Assembly: GCF_905397435.1 (NCBI RefSeq) | Contig: NZ_CAJPVI010000026.1 | Location: forward strand, 1-64,000 | Direction: 5' to 3' | DNA from: Cupriavidus numazuensis | GTDB taxonomy: Bacteria > Pseudomonadota > Gammaproteobacteria > Burkholderiales > Burkholderiaceae | Length of the DNA: 64,000 nt | Shown: positions 59,473-64,000 of the stretch, piece by piece | Position numbering within the stretch: the first letter of the stretch is position 1 | Layout of the letters: each line of letters begins with the position of its first letter | Notes under the pieces: generated by a model | Seen by the model: the letters and a program-made list of their open reading frames with translations, nothing else | Databases searched by the model: none | What the model was told of the DNA's origin: nothing | Position numbers and translations under genes: made by a program

Positions 59473-60021
59473 ATGGAAATCGATCCGGTTTTCCTTCGAA
59501 CGAGCCAGGGCGCCGTGGCCATCGTGTTCGGCGCCGCGGCAGTCGCCAAGCTGCTCGATCTTGAACGCTTCGAGCAGGCGCTCGGCTCGTACGGGCTCGT
59601 ACCGTCCATGCTGGTCGGCCCGCTGGCCCTTGCGATTGCGCTGCTAGAGCTGGCGGTAGCTGCGGCGCTTCCCGTCGATGCGGCCCGACAGCTCGCCGCC
59701 ACGACGGGACTTGCGTTGCTGACCGTGTTCTTCGCCGCGATGGCGATCAACCTGGCGCGCGGCAATCGCGATATCGACTGCGGTTGCTGGGCCTTCGGCC
59801 AGAAGGGCGACGCCCGGGCACGGCTGTCCGGCTGGCATCTGGGCCGCGCGGCGCTGCTGGCGGCGCTGCTGTCGCCGTGCCTGTTCGAGCCCTCGGCGCG
59901 TGGCGTCGTTTGGGTCGACTACTTCACTGTCGCGGGCAGTCTGGCGATTGCCGGCGGCGTGTTCTTCGCTATCGATTTGCTGCTGGCCAATGGCGTCGCA
60001 GTACAGAAACTGAGGTCCTGA
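59473..60021 (+). CDS. aauE: AauE/MauE membrane protein for light-chain maturation
   Basis: This inner-membrane protein of 182 residues has four or five hydrophobic helices. It resembles MauE, which is needed to export or fold the disulfide-rich light chain. The loop NRDIDCGCWAFGQKG carries a CGC cysteine pair likely involved in thiol exchange. The N-terminal half is DoxX-like (GAAAVAKLLDLERFEQALGSYGLVP). It starts 7 bp after aauB and ends 1 bp before aauD. Confidence 0.88.
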   Translation: MEIDPVFLRTSQGAVAIVFGAAAVAKLLDLERFEQALGSYGLVPSMLVGPLALAIALLELAVAAALPVDAARQLAATTGLALLTVFFAAMAINLARGNRDIDCGCWAFGQKGDARARLSGWHLGRAALLAALLSPCLFEPSARGVVWVDYFTVAGSLAIAGGVFFAIDLLLANGVAVQKLRS

Positions 60022-60022
60022 A

Positions 60023-60637
60023 ATGCAGAATGCTCTGGTGATTTCCCAAATCATGCTCTGGCTCGTGGTAGTCGTGCTCGGGGTGGTATGCCTGGCCATG
60101 GTGCGCCAGATCGGCGTGCTGTACGAACGCATGATGCCGGTTGGCGCGCTGGTCGTGGACAAGGGGCCGGCCGTTGGCGCCGTGGCGCCCGCGTTCGACC
60201 TGCGCGACCTGTACCAGCGTGAAGTCCGCATCGGCGGCCGCGCTGCCGACGGGCGCAGCACCTTCCTGTTCTTCGTCTCGCCAACTTGCCCGGTGTGCAA
60301 GAAGCTGCTCGCGCTGTTGCCTTCGCTGCAGGCGAACGAAGGCGCGAACTACCGCTTCGTGCTCGCCAGCGACGGCCAGCGCGCCGAGCATGAAGCGTTC
60401 TATCGCAAGGCTGGCCTGTCCGCGTTTCCCTACATCCTGTCGCAGGAACTTGGCATGGCGTATCACATCGGCCGCCTGCCGTACGCCGTCGTGATCGACA
60501 GCGACGGCACGGTGCGTTCGAAGGGGCTTGTGAATAACCGCGAACACCTGGAAAGCCTGTTCGTTGCCAACGAACTGAAGGTGGCCTCGATCCAGGAATA
60601 CGTCGCGCGCCGTGACGAGCAGCAGGCGCAAGCATAA
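60023..60637 (+). CDS. aauD: AauD/MauD thioredoxin-like disulfide protein
   Basis: This membrane-anchored periplasmic thiol protein has 204 residues. An N-terminal helix (about 5-28) precedes a thioredoxin fold (about 45-190) with active site CPVC in FFVSPTCPVCKKLL. MauD proteins help form the six-disulfide network of the light chain and prevent its degradation. It shows the cis-proline region GRLPYAVVIDSDG. Starting one base after the aauE stop, it is tightly coupled to its neighbours. Confidence 0.9.
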   Translation: MQNALVISQIMLWLVVVVLGVVCLAMVRQIGVLYERMMPVGALVVDKGPAVGAVAPAFDLRDLYQREVRIGGRAADGRSTFLFFVSPTCPVCKKLLALLPSLQANEGANYRFVLASDGQRAEHEAFYRKAGLSAFPYILSQELGMAYHIGRLPYAVVIDSDGTVRSKGLVNNREHLESLFVANELKVASIQEYVARRDEQQAQA

Positions 60638-60668
60638 GCAGGCACAAGAAGGCATAAGGAGTCGGGAA

Positions 60669-61196
60669 ATGAAGTGGATTGACGGACTGTTCGAGCGGTC
60701 GGCGCGCACCGTGGCGCAACACCACGGCCGCCGCAGCGCGCTGGCGCGCATGGGCAAGCTGCTGGTGGGCGCGGCCGCCGTGCCGCTGTTGCCGGTGGAC
60801 CGCCTGGCGCACGCGGCCGGCGCAGCGCCTGTCGCAAAACTGCCGGCCGGCATTGACGACGAAACCAGTTGCGAGTACTGGAAGCACTGCGCCATCGACG
60901 GCTTTCTGTGCGCGTGCTGCGGCGGCAGTTCGAGCAGCTGTCCGCCGGGCACCTCGACCTCGCCGATCACGTGGATCGGCACCTGTCTGAATCCGCACGA
61001 CGGACGCAACTACATCGTGTCGTACAACGACTGCTGCGGCACCTCCAGTTGCGGGCACTGCCTGTGCAACCGCAACGAACGCGAGCGGCCGATGTACAAG
61101 ATGTCGCTCAACAACGATATCAACTGGTGCATGGCCAGCCAGCCTTCCACCTATGTCTGCTCGGTGTCGGTGCTGCTGGGGGTGCAGGAACAATGA
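60669..61196 (+). CDS. aauA: Aralkylamine/methylamine dehydrogenase light chain carrying TTQ
   Basis: This small catalytic subunit has 175 residues. The two tryptophans that form the quinone are Trp102 (PITWIGTC) and Trp153 (DINWCMAS), 51 residues apart, exactly as Trp57 and Trp108 in methylamine dehydrogenase. By the same alignment Asp121 matches catalytic Asp76 and Asp77 matches Asp32. The mature part has 14 cysteines. The long leader contains RRSALARMGKLLVGAAAVPLL, a twin-arginine-like signal. The chain is complete and should be active if TTQ can be made. Its stop overlaps the first cytochrome gene (ATGA). Confidence 0.93.
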   Translation: MKWIDGLFERSARTVAQHHGRRSALARMGKLLVGAAAVPLLPVDRLAHAAGAAPVAKLPAGIDDETSCEYWKHCAIDGFLCACCGGSSSSCPPGTSTSPITWIGTCLNPHDGRNYIVSYNDCCGTSSCGHCLCNRNERERPMYKMSLNNDINWCMASQPSTYVCSVSVLLGVQEQ

Positions 61197-61678
61197 AGCG
61201 AATGACTTTCACCGCGCGCGCCACTGCAGCCATGTTGCTGGCGCTGGGCATGACCGGCGCCATGGCGCAGGACATGTCGGCCGGCAAGGCCGTGTTCTCC
61301 AGCAACTGCGCCGTGTGCCACCAGGCGGCAGGGCAGGGGCAGGACGGGCTCGCACCCGCGCTGACGACGTATCCGGGCCGCTATGCAAGCACCGAGGCCG
61401 GACGCAAGCTGCTCGCCCATGTCGTGCTGAATGGCATGGTGGGCGCCATCGAAAATGGCGGCAAGCAGTACAACGGCAATATGCCGAACTTCCGCGCGTT
61501 GTCCGACGCCGAGCTGGCCGATGTGCTGAACTACATCGCCACGGGCCTGTCGGGGGCGTCCGCTGGCGGCAGCCAGCCGTTCACTGCGGACGAGGTCAAG
61601 GCCGGCCGGGCGCAGAGCCTCACGCCCGCTGAGGTCCGGCGCCAGCGTGCCGACGTGGTCAGGGAAGCCGGGCTGTGA
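61193..61678 (+). CDS. Periplasmic monohaem cytochrome c (first)
   Basis: This 161-residue class I-like cytochrome has a signal peptide cleaved near AMAQD (about residue 26). Haem binding is C39-A-V-C42-H43 (NCAVCHQAAGQG), and a likely axial methionine is in GNMPNFRALSDAELADVLNYI. The C-terminal extension is charged and unusual (ADEVKAGRAQSLTPAEVRRQRADVVREAGL). A small monohaem cytochrome follows aauA in the Alcaligenes faecalis aau cluster, so this is the probable electron acceptor. It begins in an ATGA overlap with aauA. Confidence 0.88.
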   Translation: MKRMTFTARATAAMLLALGMTGAMAQDMSAGKAVFSSNCAVCHQAAGQGQDGLAPALTTYPGRYASTEAGRKLLAHVVLNGMVGAIENGGKQYNGNMPNFRALSDAELADVLNYIATGLSGASAGGSQPFTADEVKAGRAQSLTPAEVRRQRADVVREAGL

Positions 61679-62160
61679 AAAAGCCGGCCGCAGCTGGCCT
61701 CGCCGCCGTCGCCGTGTGCGCTGTGCTGGCTGGCACGGCAAGCCTGCCTGCGCTGGGCCAGCCACAGCAGGATCGGGCGGGCGACGACATCGATGCCCAC
61801 CGGAACTACGTGCTGCACTGCATGGGCTGCCACGGGCCAAATGGAGATGGCGTGCCGGGCAAGATTCCGCCGCTGAAAGGCGCGCTCGGTCTGTTCATCC
61901 GCTCCGAGGCAGGGCGACAGTTCATCGTTCGCGTGCCGGGGGCGTCGACCTCGGCGCTGTCCGACGGCGAACTGGCGGCTGTCACCAACATGATGCTCGT
62001 GCGCTTCAACGCGAAAGAATTGTCGCCCGGCTTCGTACCCTACACGGAAGCTGAAGTCGCCCGCGTTCGCCGCCCGGCGTTCCAGGACGTTGCGACCGTG
62101 CGCCACGGCGTCATTGAAGAGCTGCGCCGGCAAGGCATTCCGCTGCCGTTCGGATACTGA
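61675..62160 (+). CDS. Periplasmic monohaem cytochrome c (second)
   Basis: This 161-residue cytochrome starts at a GTG that overlaps the preceding stop (GTGA). It has a signal peptide (about 1-30) and the haem motif C49-M-G-C52-H53 in LHCMGCHGPNGDGVPGK. It differs from the first cytochrome in having GDGVPGKIPPLKGALG after the haem, and candidate axial methionines in VTNMMLVRFNAKELSPGF. The C-terminal part is helical and charged. It could relay electrons further or act with the first cytochrome during TTQ formation. It is the last gene of the run; no terminator is visible before 62264. Confidence 0.85.
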   Translation: MKKPAAAGLAAVAVCAVLAGTASLPALGQPQQDRAGDDIDAHRNYVLHCMGCHGPNGDGVPGKIPPLKGALGLFIRSEAGRQFIVRVPGASTSALSDGELAAVTNMMLVRFNAKELSPGFVPYTEAEVARVRRPAFQDVATVRHGVIEELRRQGIPLPFGY

Positions 62161-62264
62161 GCCTTGCTGGAGAGCGCACGGAGTATCGCATGACCGGCAT
62201 ACCTGGCGGGTGGCTACCGAGAGCACCAAGCTTTCTGATATCCGCGCGGCTGACTCGACCCGAC

Positions 62265-63161
62265 TCAGGGCGGCAAAAGCGCTGCCCGGGCGGCGGCCAG
62301 CACCTCGCGACTCAAACCATCGATCAGCCCTGACGTCGCCCGGGCATGTTGCCAGTAAAGCGGTACATCCAGCGGCGTGTCCGGCACCAACTCGACGAGT
62401 GTGCCGTCTTCAAGATAAGGCGCGATGAGCGCCTCGGGATGCAAGCCCCAGCCCATGCCCGCCAGGGCAGCAGTCACGAACGCGTGGGCGGAGGGCAGCG
62501 TGTGCCGGGGCAGCTCCACGTGCCGGTGGCACAGACGCCGCGCCCAGCTTGCCTGCAATTCGTCCTTGGTGTTGAACACCAGGCTGGGCGCTTTCGCCAG
62601 GGAGCCAGCGCCGATGCCGTCGGCAAAGTGGCGTCGCATGAATCCGGGGCTCGCCGCCGCAAGATAACGCATGGCGCCCAGCGGGCTGCTGTTGCAGCCT
62701 GCGGCGGGGCGCGCCGACGCGGTGACGGCGGCCAGCACTGCGCCGCTGCGCAACCACTCGGTGGTATGGTCCTGGTCGTCCACGGCCACATCCATCAGCA
62801 CGGGATTCTCCGCGGCGAACCGGGCGATCGCCGGGGCGATCCACGTCGCCAGGCTGTCGGCATTCACCGCAACAGGCAGCGTTACCCTCGCAAGCCCCTG
62901 CGGCGCGAGCGCCGGCAGCGCTTCCTGCAACGCCTGTTCGAGCAGCCGCACGCGGTCCATGTGCTGGCACAGGCGCCGCCCCGTCTCGGTCGGCCGACAA
63001 GGCTGATCGCGGACCACCAGAGTGCAGCCCACCTTTTCTTCCAGCAGCCGGATGCGTTGCGAGATGGCTGACGGCGTCACGCTCAGCGCGCGGGCGGCAC
63101 GCTCGAAGCTGCCCTCCCGGATTACGGCAGCCAATGCAGAAAGGGCGGCGTAGTCGATCAT
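62265..63161 (-). CDS. lysG: LysR-family regulator of the ArgP/LysG type
   Basis: This 298-residue activator of basic amino acid export has a winged helix-turn-helix in residues 1-62 (FERAARALSVTPSAISQRIRLLEEKVG), a linker helix, and a ligand domain with VAVNADSLATWIAPAIARF, the conserved opening of ArgP/LysG/IciA proteins. It is divergent from the lysE gene with 73 bp between, the standard lysG-lysE arrangement, where lysine or arginine binding turns on lysE. Confidence 0.92.
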   Translation of the reverse strand: MIDYAALSALAAVIREGSFERAARALSVTPSAISQRIRLLEEKVGCTLVVRDQPCRPTETGRRLCQHMDRVRLLEQALQEALPALAPQGLARVTLPVAVNADSLATWIAPAIARFAAENPVLMDVAVDDQDHTTEWLRSGAVLAAVTASARPAAGCNSSPLGAMRYLAAASPGFMRRHFADGIGAGSLAKAPSLVFNTKDELQASWARRLCHRHVELPRHTLPSAHAFVTAALAGMGWGLHPEALIAPYLEDGTLVELVPDTPLDVPLYWQHARATSGLIDGLSREVLAAARAALLPP

Positions 63162-63234
63162 GGATTAAGTTTTTCTAAACTGGATGAAGAAAGGATAGTT
63201 TGTCTTCACCAAAAGGTGATGGCAAGCTCGGGGC
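63162..63234. promoter_or_regulatory. lysG-lysE divergent control region
   Basis: AGTTT-TTCT-AAACT (63168-63181) is a perfect inverted repeat of the T-N11-A type bound by LysR regulators, directly before the lysG ATG. It probably serves both autoregulation and lysE activation. Confidence 0.55.
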
Positions 63235-63885
63235 ATGAACTTCCTGCCTGACACTGCTTCACTTGCCCTGTCCATTTCCCTGCAGGGTCTTGCCCTGAGT
63301 CTTGGGCTGATCGTTGCCATCGGCGCGCAGAACGCTTTCGTGCTGCGCCAGGGTTTGCGTCGCCAGCATGTGGGCAGCGTGGTGCTGTTCTGTGCTGCGG
63401 CGGATGCCTCGTTGATTGCCGCTGGCGTCATGGGCATGGCGCAGGCCTTGGGGGACCGGCCCGGACTCGCACGTGCCCTCGCCCTGGCCGGATCCGTCTT
63501 CCTGGCGCTATATGGCTGGCAGGCCTTGCAGCGAGCGCGGCAGTCGCATCAATTGAAAGCCTCGGACGGTGGGGACGGGCTCGGCCGGGGCGCCGTACTG
63601 GCGCAGGCGGCGGCCTTCACGCTGCTCAATCCCCATGTCTACCTCGATACGGTGCTGCTGGTCGGCAGCATTGGCGCCCAGCAACCGGCGGCGCTGCGCG
63701 GCTGGTTCGTGGCCGGCGCAAGCGCCGCCAGCCTGTTCTGGTTCGGGCTACTGGGATTTGGCGCACGGTGGCTGGCGCCCTGGTTCGCGCGGCCGACAGC
63801 CTGGCGGGTGCTGGACGGCGTCATCGCCATGACCATGTTCGTGCTGTCCGCCCTGCTGGTGCGTCACGTGTTCAACGGCATGTGA
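63235..63885 (+). CDS. lysE: LysE/ArgO-family basic amino acid exporter
   Basis: This inner-membrane exporter of lysine or arginine has 216 residues and five to six hydrophobic segments. The family signature VAIGAQNAFVLRQGLRRQHV is present near residue 28, and AAAFTLLNPHVYLDTVLLVGSIGA lies in the second half. Both are diagnostic of LysE. It is divergent from its regulator gene. A stem-loop follows at 63920-63946. Confidence 0.93.
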   Translation: MNFLPDTASLALSISLQGLALSLGLIVAIGAQNAFVLRQGLRRQHVGSVVLFCAAADASLIAAGVMGMAQALGDRPGLARALALAGSVFLALYGWQALQRARQSHQLKASDGGDGLGRGAVLAQAAAFTLLNPHVYLDTVLLVGSIGAQQPAALRGWFVAGASAASLFWFGLLGFGARWLAPWFARPTAWRVLDGVIAMTMFVLSALLVRHVFNGM

Positions 63886-63919
63886 CCCGCCGCAGGGCCA
63901 CGGAGGCCTGCGACTCGTT

Positions 63920-63946
63920 CGGGCGTTGAAAAACCACGAACGCCCG
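63920..63946 (+). terminator. Probable terminator of lysE
   Basis: An 8-bp stem CGGGCGTT/AACGCCCG with an 11-base loop lies 34 bp after the lysE stop. The T-rich tail is weak (GGTTCGAAACTTTC). The last bases to 64000 show no gene but are AT-rich. Confidence 0.5.
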
Positions 63947-64000
63947 GTTCGAAACTTTCGGATAGGTCTCTTCGAATCACAAAAATATACTGGCGTCACA

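Noticed and set aside
57873-59765. A 630-codon antisense frame across YCF48, aauB and aauE
   Set aside because: The sense strand holds three well-supported genes with family motifs. The antisense frame has no ribosome site or recognisable protein.
58305-61196. Assignment of the TTQ genes as a methylamine (mau) cluster
   Set aside because: mauF, mauG, mauJ, mauM, mauN and amicyanin are all absent, and a small cytochrome c follows the light chain. This matches the aau layout. The substrate remains unproven.

Overview
The window is GC-rich, densely coded beta-proteobacterial DNA. The gene set points to the Burkholderiaceae and most likely to Cupriavidus or a close relative. It includes a complete wsp surface-sensing operon, an AcoD-type aldehyde dehydrogenase behind a -24/-12 promoter, a liv branched-chain amino acid transporter, a Bug-type binding protein, oxidative galactarate catabolism and an aralkylamine dehydrogenase operon. 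There are no rRNA or tRNA genes, insertion sequences, prophage genes or CRISPR arrays. It reads as ordinary chromosome or chromid rather than a mobile island. The species assignment is inference.

Region 1 (1-14.5 kb). A DUF4397 lipoprotein is followed by wspA-B-C-D-E-F-R on the minus strand, a chemosensory pathway that drives a diguanylate cyclase. A divergent GGDEF-EAL protein has a degenerate cyclase site and an intact phosphodiesterase site, so c-di-GMP synthesis and breakdown sit back to back. A FecR/DUF6600 protein with a very long Gln/Arg-rich tail ends the region.

Region 2 (14.5-28.6 kb). Minus-strand livHMGF plus a binding protein lie opposite an IclR regulator, a short-chain dehydrogenase and a Bug-type binding protein. 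A DHA2 exporter follows, then a two-gene RcsC/RcsB-like phosphorelay.

Region 3 (28.6-43.2 kb). This is a mosaic of small transcription units: an FmdB zinc ribbon, folE with a stand-alone BLUF photoreceptor, an ArsB-type permease, a short class A penicillin-binding protein with an alpha/beta hydrolase, an acoD-adhP-DUF779 aldehyde/alcohol operon, ynfA, a Vgb-like propeller protein, two lipoproteins and a YceI protein. Between 40.8 and 41.7 kb there are only copies of a dispersed double-hairpin element, also found at the left edge of the window.

Region 4 (43.3-50.1 kb). kdgD is divergent from gudP-garD, giving uptake and oxidative breakdown of galactarate, with matching operator-like palindromes on both sides. 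Next comes a Cys-type sulfatase translationally coupled to its formylglycine-generating enzyme.

Region 5 (50.3-62.2 kb). An AraC regulator precedes a ten-gene same-strand run: DUF1329, DUF1302, RND/MMPL transporter, YCF48-like propeller, aauB, aauE, aauD, aauA and two monohaem cytochromes c. The last six form a tryptophan tryptophylquinone (TTQ) amine dehydrogenase without mauG. The first four look like an envelope transport module. Their pairing is the most interesting arrangement in the window. The right end holds a divergent lysG/argP-lysE pair for basic amino acid export.
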